Numbered from the stretch's first letter, positions 50,201 to 62,575 are shown. The stretch: 64,000 nt of DNA from Trichoplax sp. H2 (GCA_003344405.1 NOWV01000013.1:62001-126000); one strand, 5' to 3'. The notes: generated from the letters alone by a model not told the origin. A program made the numbers and translations.

Positions 50201-51307
50201 TTAAAAATCAGGGTGAATTAAATAATTATCTGGAGTAATTCTAGATAGTGATGTAACATCTTGACATATGACGGTTTTACAAATTAAAAAAATGTAAAAT
50301 GTCATCAAAATACCTATCAAAGGCATCAATAGGATACCAAGATAGGCAATCAAGATTGTTATAGCCCAATCTGTGATCATCTCATCTCCAAATATATATA
50401 AACAGATGATCAGTATAGGATAAAGTACAGCAGCTATACTAACAGTAATACCTAATGCAACAGTCCAGTTGCTAAATATATTTACAGATGGTTGTAATGG
50501 CGGAGTTGTTAACGGATAAAGCCAAGTAATTAAAGGTATTGGCCAACTCAATAACGATGTCATGAAGAAACTAGTCAACGTAGTTAACAGAAAAATAGTT
50601 ACATAGATCGATATTTGATGTCGATTGGTTTTGTGACACGTTTTCAATATGATGATGGCATTTGTGAATATTAATAGTGTAAAATAAATAAAAAGATAGG
50701 CTACAACTACCCCAGATGTGGTTAATTTTAAATACAATCCTGGATTACTTGTCCAGCTTAGCGCTAAGTTATAACATTTTTGTAAATTTTGAGTTCTACT
50801 TAGACACTGTAAGCAATTAATTCCCGGAGCTTGACTTTCATAATGATTTAGAATGATTAGTAAACATGTCGTCGGGATGCAATCTATGCTACAGGTCTGT
50901 AATTTTCCAATTAAGAGTGTTAAAGAAAATTTATTATTTTCGATTAATTTCCGATCGCATATCAGCAAGCAAATTTGGGCCAACAAACCAACATCGATAA
51001 TAGTGACAAGGATAAAAATCACGTAGAACAAGGTGTAGGTAACTCTATACTCGTTGTATAATGTAGATAGACTATAATTACCACAACAGGAATGATTTAT
51101 ATTTGTACAGTCCAAAACCAAGTTACTACGATTGTAACGTCCATAGAGATGATGCAAGCTATTCAAAACTTGGGTAGATGAAACTAGGCTAATAGTATTT
51201 GCCACTATATTCAAGACGATGATCAAGAAGTGTCCAAAGGTAAAGTAAGGACCAAAATTATTTTTCTCTAGTCGCAGAAATTTCTTACGCCAATTTCCCT
51301 TATCCAT
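50201..51307 (-). CDS. Multi-pass membrane protein of an unrecognised family, member 3
   Basis: Intronless, 368 residues. Spans are roughly 21-47, 91-116, 129-154, 191-222, 232-265, 282-306 and 312-345. The signature is complete: C67-x6-C74-C75 (SCCGNYS), P145-x2-C148, C165-x2-C168 (NCLQC), C178, and P-x-I in the last span (LLMPLIG). An N-glycosylation sequon (NRS at residues 59-61) and others fall in the first loop, supporting an extracellular position. The CCG word recalls tetraspanins, but the number of spans and the loop position do not fit that family. The function is unknown. Confidence 0.85.
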   Translation of the reverse strand: MDKGNWRKKFLRLEKNNFGPYFTFGHFLIIVLNIVANTISLVSSTQVLNSLHHLYGRYNRSNLVLDCTNINHSCCGNYSLSTLYNEYRVTYTLFYVIFILVTIIDVGLLAQICLLICDRKLIENNKFSLTLLIGKLQTCSIDCIPTTCLLIILNHYESQAPGINCLQCLSRTQNLQKCYNLALSWTSNPGLYLKLTTSGVVVAYLFIYFTLLIFTNAIIILKTCHKTNRHQISIYVTIFLLTTLTSFFMTSLLSWPIPLITWLYPLTTPPLQPSVNIFSNWTVALGITVSIAAVLYPILIICLYIFGDEMITDWAITILIAYLGILLMPLIGILMTFYIFLICKTVICQDVTSLSRITPDNYLIHPDF

Positions 51308-54284
51308 TCTCTAGCTATACTTCTTAACGTGATTAGATATAATTTTTAATGGCTAAATCAATTTCATTCTATCTTTCAGGATAGACCAAGAAAACGACCT
51401 ATAAAGGCTATGCTACTCTTTCAAACCAATTATTGTAATATTTGACTATTCACCCAATATCCAGCTGCTCTGAGTTGACAATCAATGTTACAAAAGTAGT
51501 GCCACCTTTGCTCTTATTCGTAAATTTACATTAGCGTTGTCAAGACAATACAATTCTTTCAAGGTCGTATAGCTACTAATGGATGTAGAGTATCATTATT
51601 AATTTGTTGACATAAGATACAATTAAAATAGCTGACAATTGCTTAGCTAAACTATTCTACAACATTATTACAGCAATTTATTAGCCTATCGTCTATACAA
51701 ATATTCGACACCATCGCAATATTAATCAAATTGATTTGAGATCCATCGTAACAATTTAAATTATTTAAAATGATCCTATAGTTCCTGAGGTAAAACAAAA
51801 TTTTATGCCTTACCTGATTGAATATAATAACCCAACAATAATTCCAATAACACAAAATTGAGCTTGCATATTTCCAAATATGCCGGTTATTTTAGCCAAT
51901 GTCACACTTTCAATGTAAGAAGTAGGGAATGATTTCAAGATGTGTCTGATAGGTATTCCTGATAGCAATTTGGGCTTCATGCTCGTTACATATTTACATT
52001 ATCATTTGTTCTAGCAATTGCTTAAGATTGTCGGACTGCACGGGAAAATTGTCTGGCTTTACCTGTAAGTTGTAATCGTTGCCGATATAATCCAAATTAG
52101 TAAAGCATTTCTAACCAATCGAACTAATATATCGCTAATTATGATTATGATGAATCTAACCCGATTGCAAGACCGAAGATAGAAGTAGAAACTCTTTCCT
52201 TGAACATCTATCTACAAAATAAATCCTATTTCAGATATTATTTTCTACTAATAATTAATTATATATAATTTCTTTCTTTCTATAATTGATAATTTTTCCA
52301 AAAAATTGCATGAGTGATTAAGTAGAAATTCTTTCCTTATATACTAGCGTCAGAATTGATGCAATTTTATTTATAATTTATACCACTGAGGTATAAATTA
52401 TCGACAGTTTGTAAATAACAATTCGACCTATTTTATTCTCTCATTTACGCTATCTGTTGTTTTTTATACGTTTAAAGTTTAAGAATTAATTATTTCCTTA
52501 CAGAGCTTAAATATAGTAATTGTTATTCCAGGTGTATTTATGGACCACTAGCATTTACTGTTAATTATGTACCTAATTAAGGATTAATTTACTCCATCTT
52601 TTCTTGTACGCTTCTACGAAGTGTCTACTTATATGCAGTACTTTTATAGGAGTAATAGATAATCAGAAATTCTTTCTCTAACTATTCATATAAGTTTATA
52701 ATTTATACATATCATTTCTAAAAATTACGTATTCGTATTTTCTTTGAGTTATATTTTCATTGTCAGATATTAAAAAAATTATTTCAGATATTTCCGAAAG
52801 TTATGTAAACTAGCCGATAAAACTATCTCTTTATATAATCGCAAACTATTAGCTTTTTTTAAACAGAATTTTAGCTATATCTATTGTATTGAAATAATAT
52901 CCTAGAGGAAAAAATAGTTGTGGTCATGTATCTGCATATATCTAAGTGCAAAATAGCAATAATAGCATTTTACTAGAAGAACAGCAAATTAAGAAATATA
53001 GCAAAAAATCTCGACTAACTACATAGGTATACAGTATCTATTATTCCACTATCATCGCTTAAATATTGCCATTTAGCAATTTATCAAAGAAGTAACATGA
53101 TAACGTATAAGCCTAAATTTAAATCAACACAAATAAAATTGCAAAGGCTAGAATCATTTACATATCTGAATCGAGATCAAAAACCAATCATTTATACAAA
53201 TTACTTTAAGTCTTTATTTAGCTTGTTGATTGAGGTAATCAAGACCATGATAAAACATTATTCTAATTTTTGTATGTAGTCATATAATTTTCTCGATTAA
53301 TTAATCTTCAATTTCAGAGTAGATAGTATAGCTGAGTCAAGAAATATTTTAATACCTCTAAATTAAAACTAAGGGAAATCATGTGTTTAGATTATTTTTT
53401 GCAATCATAAGTTCCTTAACCAGTCGAGCCGATTTCAGAAATAATCATCTACTCTAATTCCTATTAGCAGTAATGCAATTTGTTTGAATAAGCTTTTAAA
53501 AAACTAGAGGCTGTTGCGTGTTCAACAAATATTTAGTTGTTTTAAACTAAGGTCAACTATTTATCAATGTGGATTCTAACCAGTCAGGTAATTTTGATTA
53601 TGATCTCTACAAGTCAAGATAGATATCAGCTTATTCAAGAAATATCAAAATATTACCGCAACGTGGACGAGATCTATTGTCAGTTCTATTTGTTTTAAGC
53701 AGTCATGTAATTTCTTGCATTACCAATCTTAAAATATCAGCATAGAAGCTATTACTAAGTCAAGAAATATCTAAATATGAACTAGGATAATTATTTCATT
53801 CTAATTACATGGAACAGCTGCAGAATTTTATGACTAATGTATTACAGTGATCTTACTTTATCCATTTTTACACAAAAGTAAATACAGTGCTTCCTTCAAA
53901 AAATCATATCTAAAATAGCATTTAATTAACTTGAGCAGCCATCCAATTTATTACAGAATCAAACCATTTTCTAGAAATGATTAATGCGAGAATTAGACGA
54001 TAGCGTTTATGTTATAGCAAAACTCTCTGCCTAACTAAATATAAGTTTATCAGTATGGTAGTAGAAAACATTGGAAAAGATCATATTGAAGCAGACAAAT
54101 CTTGTATAGCTTTATATCTAATCAAAACTTTGGAATTGTTGCGAAAAACTTCCCTTTTCATACCAAAAATAACATTTAATGTAGGTAAATGCTAAAAGTT
54201 ACCTTACTAAAAGATCAACTATTGAGGAGACTAGCAGAAATTGCTATAATGTTGTCAAACGGTAGCATTCGACAAAATATACTG
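51308..54284. other. Spacer with degenerate repeats, no gene recognised
   Basis: Near 53290-53800 three loosely repeated segments share AGTCAAGAAATAT-TAAAATA-type words at intervals of roughly 180-290 bp. Short ORFs (51652-51855, 53097-53279) are unsupported. Confidence 0.45.
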
Positions 54285-55457
54285 TTACAAAACTCTGATT
54301 GTTCCAATCTCAAATTTGGAATCAATTTCATCTTTCTTATATTTTTTGCCACCATAACCACATAGAACTGCAACATAAACCGCAGTTTGATAAAACAAGG
54401 TCAAAAGAGCAATTATAGGCACCAATAAGAAAGTAACATAATATAAAACAGATCGGAATAAAACAAAACAGCCTAAGTTTGGCTTCTTATTCGGTAAAAG
54501 GATAACCAGCATGATAATAATTATGAAGGCAACTGGTAATGATAAATAAAATAGAATTCGATGGACGTAAAAAAACCGATTAAAGATATTAGGAAAAACT
54601 TCGTTATCGCTAACTGGTAGAGGAAAATACATCACAGTAAATGCAAGTGGACTGGCAACAATAATCATAATAAATAATGATATCGGAAAGGCAACTAAAA
54701 TTATAAAGCTAACATTAGCAAATGTTTTACCTTGGCAATCGAAATAGCTTTCATTAAGTCTACCCTTATTAATAAATCCTACCGACATGATATACAGGAA
54801 GGCATAGATTGTCTGTAAGCCTACGGTAATAAATTTTAATATAAAGAAATAGCTATTGCTTACTGTTAAAGAGAGCACAGTACATGTTTTAGTAGTTATA
54901 AAATCAGATGTTGATGATAGAAGGCCTTGATTGATGGCGCATTGGAGGCAATTAATTCCTAATGGCTTTAATTCTAAATGGATAAATATAATAGCCATGC
55001 ATGCTTGTGGAATACCTTCCAATAAAATAGGTTGTATTTTTGATATTAAAACTGCTCGATTAAACGATTTAAATTGGAGAAATTGTGGACGTAATAATTG
55101 AAGAAAAATCATTTGTAATAACATAACATCCATATAGATTGAAATAATGAAGAAGATAATAAAGACGCCGTAAGCAAGAGCGAAAGAAGAAGCACTCTCG
55201 ACCAAGTCATAAGTACCACAGCAAGCATTCCTATCATTCGGGCAATGATCAAATCGCAATACTGTTTCTCCATCGTAGGTAAGATTTTGTAGAAATCGCA
55301 TAACTTGAGTCGATGAGATCAGAATCGTTATATCAGATATATTATCCGCAATAATAGATATAAAATGAAAACTACTCAGCCCTATCGTTAGCCATGTCCA
55401 TTTATTGGCTTTAGTAGCTGTTTCATCACCATCTTTACTATCGCAATCCTCAGCCAT
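54285..55457 (-). CDS. Multi-pass membrane protein of an unrecognised family, member 4
   Basis: Intronless, 390 residues, with an acidic N-terminal extension (MAEDCDSKDGDE). Spans are roughly 20-48, 91-121, 134-162, 202-229, 246-276, 297-322 and 333-366. Signature residues are C72-x6-C79-C80 (ACCGTYD), P150-x2-C153, C170-x2-C173 (NCLQC), C192 and P-x-I in the last span (LLVPIIA). Span 3 reads LLEGIPQAC, which matches the E-x-x-P-Q pattern of XK-related proteins more closely than the other members do. One sequon (NLT, residues 58-60) is in the first loop. The C-terminus is charged (KKYKKDEIDSKFE). The ATG at 55457 gives the full alignment with the paralogues. Confidence 0.85.
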   Translation of the reverse strand: MAEDCDSKDGDETATKANKWTWLTIGLSSFHFISIIADNISDITILISSTQVMRFLQNLTYDGETVLRFDHCPNDRNACCGTYDLVESASSFALAYGVFIIFFIISIYMDVMLLQMIFLQLLRPQFLQFKSFNRAVLISKIQPILLEGIPQACMAIIFIHLELKPLGINCLQCAINQGLLSSTSDFITTKTCTVLSLTVSNSYFFILKFITVGLQTIYAFLYIMSVGFINKGRLNESYFDCQGKTFANVSFIILVAFPISLFIMIIVASPLAFTVMYFPLPVSDNEVFPNIFNRFFYVHRILFYLSLPVAFIIIIMLVILLPNKKPNLGCFVLFRSVLYYVTFLLVPIIALLTLFYQTAVYVAVLCGYGGKKYKKDEIDSKFEIGTIRVL

Positions 55458-57166
55458 TCTCTCAATAAAGACAAATTGGGTTGATATTAGAACTAGAAAG
55501 AATGCTATTATAGCGTTGTTATACTTTCTTTCGAGACAAGAACTGATTGGAAAAGATCAATCTGAAAGATGAATCATCCTACTTGAAAGTTGTATACTTT
55601 TATAATTGCTGACGTGATATATTTAATTTCTGATGATTAATTATCATCTAATTATCATAAAATAAAATTATCATTGTTGTTGACTACCCACTTACTAAAC
55701 GCGTCTATTTGACTGATGCCTTAATTCATTGATAAACAAAAATATTCAGAGCAATAATACTATATATTATTGGTTCGTTTGTAGCATTCCTACTGAGTAA
55801 TATGCAAATAAGTGGTCTAAAATTAATTTGTTCCAAAATTAACGACCACATATATCAACTGCAGGTATAGTGTCTTTTAATCAATAAATATCGTGCTTAA
55901 AATTTAGGGGCAGAAAGCTGATTCCATGTTTATTTTATCTATCGGCTCAAGTAAATTTTCGAGACAAATAAGGTAATAAAATAAAATTGGGAGCAGCTAA
56001 ATCGTTGTCCATCTTGAGTGTTCTTAAAACGGGATAAAATTTTTAAGCTAACCTTTCTCTACAATCGGATCATTCATGATAATATGTCATTAGTTGGCCC
56101 AGTATCGATCAGATAATTCTTCTTGTTGTATTCGTAAGCAATTGATTACAGAGAAGTAAATGCTTTACCAACAGAAATTGATGAATAAAAGTCTGATAGC
56201 TTTATTAATTTTGAGATCATATCAAAAATAGTAGATCTCTAAGAGCACATAGAAGACTGTATTATGAATTTTAATCATTAATAAGCTATGCGAGAAAATA
56301 GCTATAAATGAATGAGTGTAGGCCACTTCATGAAATACACTTAAAAAAAGTTTTTCTGTTGGTTCAAATTTTTGTATTTTACGATCTACATACGATCATC
56401 AATCGCTAAAACGACGTAAGTGGTATAGCTCTTACGCCAAAAAATACATTGCTTGTATTTCTATAATATTAGTTTACGGTAGCTAGCATTTCACGAAGAA
56501 TGTAAAAAATAGCCTACAAATACAAGTTTTTTTGGTAATGGAGATTTAGTCTTCAGGTCATCATTGAAATCAATTCAGAGGACATTTACCTTAGGCATAA
56601 TGGCTATAGGTGCGGTATCCAGGTGAAACGTAATTTCAACTTGCAACATTGAAACAAGTACTGACATCAAGTAATAATACGAGAAATATAATGTTGATAA
56701 AATCTAAAATTTGAATGATGTACAAAATTATGACATTATACCAATAATATCATGTTGTCATTTAAGTGGTATAATCTGTCATTATAAGTTACTTTAGTAA
56801 TCTTATCATGATCGGCATTTAAATTATTCATACATATATGTACGAATGCACGGTACCATCAATTTCAAGTAAACTGATGTGCGTACAAAGCGATTTATAG
56901 ATAAACGTTTATATCTGTATGAGTGTTACATTGAGCTTATTCATTATCTAATTTACCATTGGATGCCAACAATGTCATTGTCGATATTTCAACTATCACG
57001 TTTCAATACCACATCCTTCGTGATATACAAAGCTAAATCACTAATCGACTTCTACATTGTGATTTATATTTAATTAATTAATTAACAAAGCTAACATATG
57101 AGATTATTTTATAATTAAAATGTACTAGCATTTCAGCTGGGTTTCAAAATTGTAACGTAGATGAAA
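55458..57166. other. Intergenic, no gene recognised
   Basis: Between the 5-prime end of member 4 and the 3-prime end of the acid phosphatase gene. A short plus-strand ORF at 56879-57073 is unsupported. Confidence 0.5.
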
Positions 57167-60100
57167 TTATAATGGCTTCAAGCTGTTATATTCATAATCT
57201 GACAACAAATTTGGCCCTTTATTAGAAGTATTCACGTTTTTTCTAGTCGTACACGTGGCATATGAAATAATCATCCCCAAAAGGAAGCCTCCAATTGCAA
57301 TAACTATGGCCGTGGCAAAAGGAAAATGTTCTAAAGTTTTAAAGGATAAATAAACAATAAATATCGTAGAACTAGAAGAATCAATCATGTGCTATTATAT
57401 TAACATAATGTGTTACCTTTTGTGACTGTTGCTTTTTTATTGCAAAGTTCTGAAAAATTACCAGGTGGAGCAGCAACGGCGCTAGTTAGTCTAGAATAGA
57501 TTTTGCAATTGACTAATGTAAGAAATAAACGTTTGGTAAATATCAAAAATAGTCACTTTAATTGAAAAACCAACTTTATAAATTTATCCAGAGGACAATA
57601 AGTACTACATCCAGGAATGGTTAAAACATACGGTGAATTTGTAGAATTACGATACAATATTTGCACAAAGTAATCCCTATAAAGGTAAATAGCCAAGTTA
57701 GTCAATGAAAATTGGAGAAAATTATTTGTATTTTCATCTTCGCTTGTTGTCATTACTAAAGCGTACGCACTTTTTATTGTCAACGTATAGTTCTATCAGT
57801 ACAGCCGCACTATAAGGTGGTTGCAATCCATTTGCGATAGAAAGTGCACAAAGTAGCGCCATTACAGTAGTATCATGCTAAAATAGAAAGATTGATAGAA
57901 TGGCTTATTAAATAACTATTAGATTCTTTAGCAGTTTGCGGCAGCATTTAACTGCGCTATTTCTGATTATTTAAAACACTAAATATTGTTTCAAGTTTAC
58001 ACTTACTGATGAATACATCATCATTTTGATAGGTCTGTCCTTTTTTCCTGCTCTTACTAATTTCATATCGTTTATTATACGATGAACTAACACTCCAGCA
58101 GCTATCTGTTGAGCTGGCTTTCCATGAAACAGAGCCATCATACCAAAATTAGAAATATGGTACAATGTTTCTATAGTTTCGTTTGTAGCCCATTTTGGTA
58201 AGGTGAGATCATGTTGTTGCTGATAAATAAGGTAATGCAATGATTGAAGATCGGCTTTAGCCACAAATCAAAGAATAGGAATCTAATATCACCTTACCTC
58301 GCAAAATAGCGAATCATATAGCTTCCATGAATTGCTTAAGTTTAATGGTTTCTTGTAGCCAGCAAGCTTGCTGACATTTTTAAGAAAATCCTATGATTAT
58401 CATGTCACCGAAAAGATAAATTACTTATCGATACAAAGCATGAATACTTCAAAGCGAAAGAAATAGACAGTTATGGATAGCAAGTAAAAAATTGCAATAT
58501 ACAATAGAATTATTGAATAGGATGAGTAGGAAGGAACTATTCGAATTTACTACGTGAATACCTCGTATTTATTCGAAAAGTTTTTATACTCTGCAGACAT
58601 CCGATACTGTTTTTTTAGGTCCATATACCTTTTGCATGGCAAGTTATAGGCAAGTAATAACTAAATTTTCCAAATATGATACGCGTATTACCTCCCGATC
58701 GAAATACAAGTACACTGCAATATTATTACAACACAGTTCATTGAAGCTTTTTAAATGTTTTACCGTATCTTCCGCTTTAGGTACGGTATGGATTGGTACT
58801 GGCTGCCAGGCAAGATTTTTATTCCAGACCTGTGTAGAGACGCGTACGATACAAGTATGGTATTACAGTAGCTCATTAGATGCTTTTTCAACAATAGTAA
58901 GATGGCAATCAATAACTTTGTGATACCTGTCTACCATGAGGTGGATACAATGAACTGAGTTGGGATTCGGCACTCATTAATGTCCGATCTACATTCGTAC
59001 TACGAATACTCACCTTTAAACGGAATTTTTTACAAGATTTTATGATTAAAATTACGTGTAATAGTCATTTTCATAAAATAATTGCTATTATGACACAACA
59101 GAAATATATTATACTAGTATTGTTACCCCTAACAGTTGAAATTGAAATTTTTTGTATAAATTTACCTCCTTTCGAATGTAACTTCTATTCAAAAATCGAA
59201 AATTTTCGATATAGCGTTTCTTAAGAAATTTTCCTAATGCTGCCTCTTGTCGCATTCCTCTCTAATAAAAAAAGTAAATACGTGATAGAAGAGTGTCATG
59301 ACACAATGTCATAACTGTTATATCTAATATAATTAAAATGATGGTATTGTATTTCATATTTTATCTACAGCTGATAGCATTTACGCATTACAAATAATAT
59401 ATACAGTAAAGTAATTAGTATTGATTCGATTTCAACATTAAAGTAAGACTAGAGAAGTGCAGCATAGGAATCGATAACTTGAATAGTCTTTTGAGCTAAA
59501 TATGTACTAAAGTATGTAAGACAACAGATGTAGTTGCTGTTGCAATAATAAATACAATTAGTGACTGTAAATTATTATTATCCAGTTAATTATCAAAAAA
59601 AGATACAGAAGTAAAAAAAAACAATTTATGAACAAGATACAGTAATATAAATTTACAAAGTAACGTATCTATGAACCTGGGTCAGTTGTCCGGTTCCTTG
59701 AGGCCAAACTTTAGCCCTATTAGGAGAGTTTGGATATATTACCATAGGTGCTCTATCGCCATGACGGTAAACCTAGTTAAAAACAGATAAATAGCAATTT
59801 AATTTGAAGACAGGAAATTAAGCATAAAAGTAATTATTTCAAATAGAATGAAAATAATAAACCACATTATTCATTTGAACCAAAAAACAATACTCTTCGT
59901 GAAATAGATATGTATCATAGATTACGTTAAAAGTTAGATGCTATAAGTTGCATAATAATAATTCACTTATTAGCTAGTATATAAATTTACTATAATTCTA
60001 ATAACTTGAGTTTGTAATAGTCATGGGTCGGAATAAAGCTTAAATCACAATTCATTTATCTCTATTGAACGATATTTATTCAATATAGATATGTACGTAT

Positions 60101-61074
60101 AAGTAAGCTAATCTTTGTAAATAATAACATTTAATAATCTTCATAATACAAATATGCAGAATACTATCTTAACTATTCTTTCAAGTCCACACGTGCACAT
60201 ATGAGTATAATTGGAGAAACTTTACACTTTTAAGATTATCCAATTATACTATACGGTTTCAATTATCAGTATAATTAATGGTATTTACTGATGATATGCA
60301 ATTTCGTGTATAAGGGTCATTGTAAGGCTTGAAATGTTGTCCTTTTACAACAATTAATTATGATTGAGTGTAATTACAAGTATTGTTGAGCATAGGTGGC
60401 ATTAGAGTACCATATTTGCTCAACATGGACATAGTAATACGAGCCATGGTTAATCATAATTTACAGTTCATTTCATACTTGATCAGAGAGGGATAAAGTA
60501 TAGATAAATCAGGGGTACAATTGCAAAGTAAATTGATAGACTTGATCTCCATACATGTTCTGCAACAGCGCTGTTGAGTATACCGCATATTGAACTGAAA
60601 TATCTCATTAGCGATGAGAATTTTATGGGCAAAATTACGTTACAGAGTGATTTCCAAGATCGACCGAGGTCGAAAGTACAACTGTAGATGCGATTCCATC
60701 GTCAAAGTTGATACAGTATATAACATGTGTAAGGCTCAATAGAAATTCATAACTACACAGTATACTACCATGGACTTTATAAATACGGTAAATCTAGAAG
60801 TCCATGATACTACACGAGTAAAATACAACTGCATCAATCGATATCCAACGCCATTATCATGTTAGTGGAAGTTTACGTACGTTTATCCTATGACAAACAA
60901 CAAATCATAGGCGTACAAGGCATGATGATAATTACTGTTGACATGGCGACACATGGCTCTTACCGTACTGACAAAAACGAGCTTCTTGTTACGCTTTGGA
61001 CGGGCGCTTGAAGTCAATGCTATAAACGACACGAATAAACAAGATAGAATGGCACAGTTCAACTTCACAGACAT
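57167..61074 (-). CDS. ACP2: Lysosomal acid phosphatase (histidine acid phosphatase)
   Basis: Hydrolyses phosphomonoesters in the lysosome. Twelve exons, 5-prime to 3-prime: 60964-61074, 59677-59772, 59166-59261, 58927-59013, 58692-58829, 58562-58606, 58298-58390, 58007-58219, 57771-57877, 57575-57676, 57417-57490 and 57167-57330. They total 1326 nt and 441 residues, close to the 423 of human ACP2. A signal peptide (about 1-24) precedes the catalytic RHGDRAP at 40-46, with nucleophile His41. RST at 105-107 supplies the third active-site Arg. HD at 294-295 is the proton donor. Further family blocks are WKLYDSLFCE, LTLPKW and IPGCSTYCPL. A membrane span (about 389-413) and a short tail with a Y-x-x-hydrophobic signal (YNSL) fit ACP2-type lysosomal sorting. 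Several donors are weak (GTTCAT, GTGCGT, GTTGGT), so exons 5 and 9-11 are the least certain. ACP2 versus ACPP/ACP4 orthology is inferred from the anchor. Confidence 0.92.
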
Positions 61075-61194
61075 CTTCTAGCCAGGTTTCTCGTCCAATT
61101 TTTATCCTTTTTTTCCACAGTCAAGATCTGCTTTTTACGACAGATGATACGAATATAAGAGTATATAGCAGCTGGTTTAAGCTTAAAGTGGTAC

Positions 61195-61443
61195 TCATAC
61201 GTATGCTAGTAATGTTGTAGTATTGATTAAAATTAGGATTGAAACTCCAACAAGAGGCTCAGTGATAAAATAAAATCCGATATTGTTGATTGAAATCACT
61301 GATTCGATACTAAAAATCAAACTACTGCCAATTGACCACATTCTGATGAGATTTGTAAACAGAGCGGTAAAGCAGACAAGAAAGTACAATGGACTATTGC
61401 CTATCAAATCCAGTTGTAAAGCTATTGCCTTGTAGTTTGTCAT
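61195..61443 (-). CDS. Small hydrophobic ORF, unrecognised
   Basis: 82 codons starting at an ATG in an AAAAATGAC context. It has two or three hydrophobic stretches (PLYFLVCFTALFTNLI, IGSSLIFSIESVI, PLVGVSILILI) and ends LLAYV. No family was recognised. It lies 121 bp upstream of the acid phosphatase start on the same strand, so it would place its 3-prime UTR on that gene's promoter. Acceptor-like TTTAG sits 16 bases before the ATG, so it could also be the last exon of an upstream gene. It could be a chance ORF. Confidence 0.3.
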   Translation of the reverse strand: MTNYKAIALQLDLIGNSPLYFLVCFTALFTNLIRMWSIGSSLIFSIESVISINNIGFYFITEPLVGVSILILINTTTLLAYV

Positions 61444-61779
61444 TTTTATTCTTTTTGACTAAAGATATTGGAAAAGTGGCGCAAAATTGGTGTTCACGTC
61501 CGCCAATACGACGTGCAAGCCATTGACTATGCAACGTTACATGATTGCCATTGGCAGATACAAAACCTCTTACTATGCTTCTAAGTCAAGTTTTAAATGG
61601 ATACAATGAACAAATAGCATTCTATCTACCTTCTATAGATACTCAATGTTGTTCATCTAAAATATTGTAGCCAATTTTCACAGAAAGAAACTCGTTTCTA
61701 TCAATTTTTGACGTGGAAAAATGGCTGCTGGCCGATATCCTCGATTCGTAATGAGCAAGCAACCAGTACGTCACGTTAC

Positions 61780-62030
61780 GGTTCGGTCCAGTCCAGTACT
61801 TCAATGACTGTAGTGCGTGGTGAATGACTTCACCTTATGGCAGTCACCTCACTGTCCCATGACTTGACCCGCTTCACTCAACTAGTCACACATAGGGGTT
61901 GATTGAAGTGACTCGGCGAGTCATCCCATACTGTATGATGTCAACAGGGCTGATTTGTGACGCTCGTTATCCGCCGTGGCAACTAGTGACAAACCGGGTG
62001 GGTAATCCGAACCGAACCGGGCCATCTCAG
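61780..62030. promoter_or_regulatory. GC-richer segment with many TGACT/AGTCA words
   Basis: About ten TGACT, TGACA or AGTCA/GTCAC words occur in roughly 230 bp, including the inverted pair TGACTCGGCGAGTCA at 61909-61923. This resembles bZIP/AP-1 half-sites. It lies between the minus-strand acid phosphatase side and the plus-strand TPGS2, so a shared upstream control region is plausible. Confidence 0.4.
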
Positions 62031-62039
62031 TACAGTCAT

Positions 62040-62170
62040 GATACTATAATGTAATGTATAAGTATACGATATGTTACGGGTAAATACAGTACGCCTAGAT
62101 GTACATATGTTAACCTATATATACAATATATATACAAGTATATACTGTACGAGTATACACATTACTTTAT
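62040..62170. repeat. TA-rich low-complexity tract
   Basis: Alternating TATACA/GTATAC words around 62100-62160, with one ACTGTAC. No gene feature. Confidence 0.5.
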
Positions 62171-62556
62171 ATGGCATATAGGGGGATTTAGGCTATCGCT
62201 TGTACGAATTAATCCTATTCCTGCAACATTCGAACCAGCAGCATATCCGTGTATTACTAATGAATTAATTCATTAATTAACTCTGTCCAGGTGAAAATAG
62301 TATTTAATCGCTTAGTCAGTCACAATCGAATAGGATCGTAGATTAGTGTGAATAAAGGAAATCTCTCTATAAGTATATTAGTCCTACTCTGTAACCCACA
62401 ACTGAAATAAGCAGCAAGTACAAACTAGTTCTGCTCTGGAGGACTGAATTGATTGATTGATTTTATACTTACTGCACAGCGCGCTAAGATATTTAGCTTA
62501 TAAATAGCTTATGTAATTATGTTTGGACCATTGATTTAAGTTTGAAAAGTAACGCA

Positions 62557-62575
62557 GTACTGTACTGTACAGTAC
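62557..62575. promoter_or_regulatory. GTACTGTACTGTACAGTAC tract upstream of TPGS2
   Basis: A 19-bp run of the GTACAGTAC word class lies 152 bp before the TPGS2 start codon, in a position similar to the cluster before GINS4. Promoter function is inferred only from the recurrence. Confidence 0.45.

Noticed and set aside
50201-51307. Tetraspanin identity suggested by the CCG word
   Set aside because: Tetraspanins have four spans and the CCG in the large second loop. Here there are about seven spans and the word is in the first loop.
54285-55457. XK-related protein identity suggested by LLEGIPQ
   Set aside because: Only one of the four members keeps E-x-x-P-Q and no other XK feature was recognised, so it is kept as a hypothesis only.
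58636-58923. 95-codon plus-strand ORF
   Set aside because: It lies antisense to acid phosphatase exon 5 and flanking introns, and the minus-strand reading matches the family block by block.
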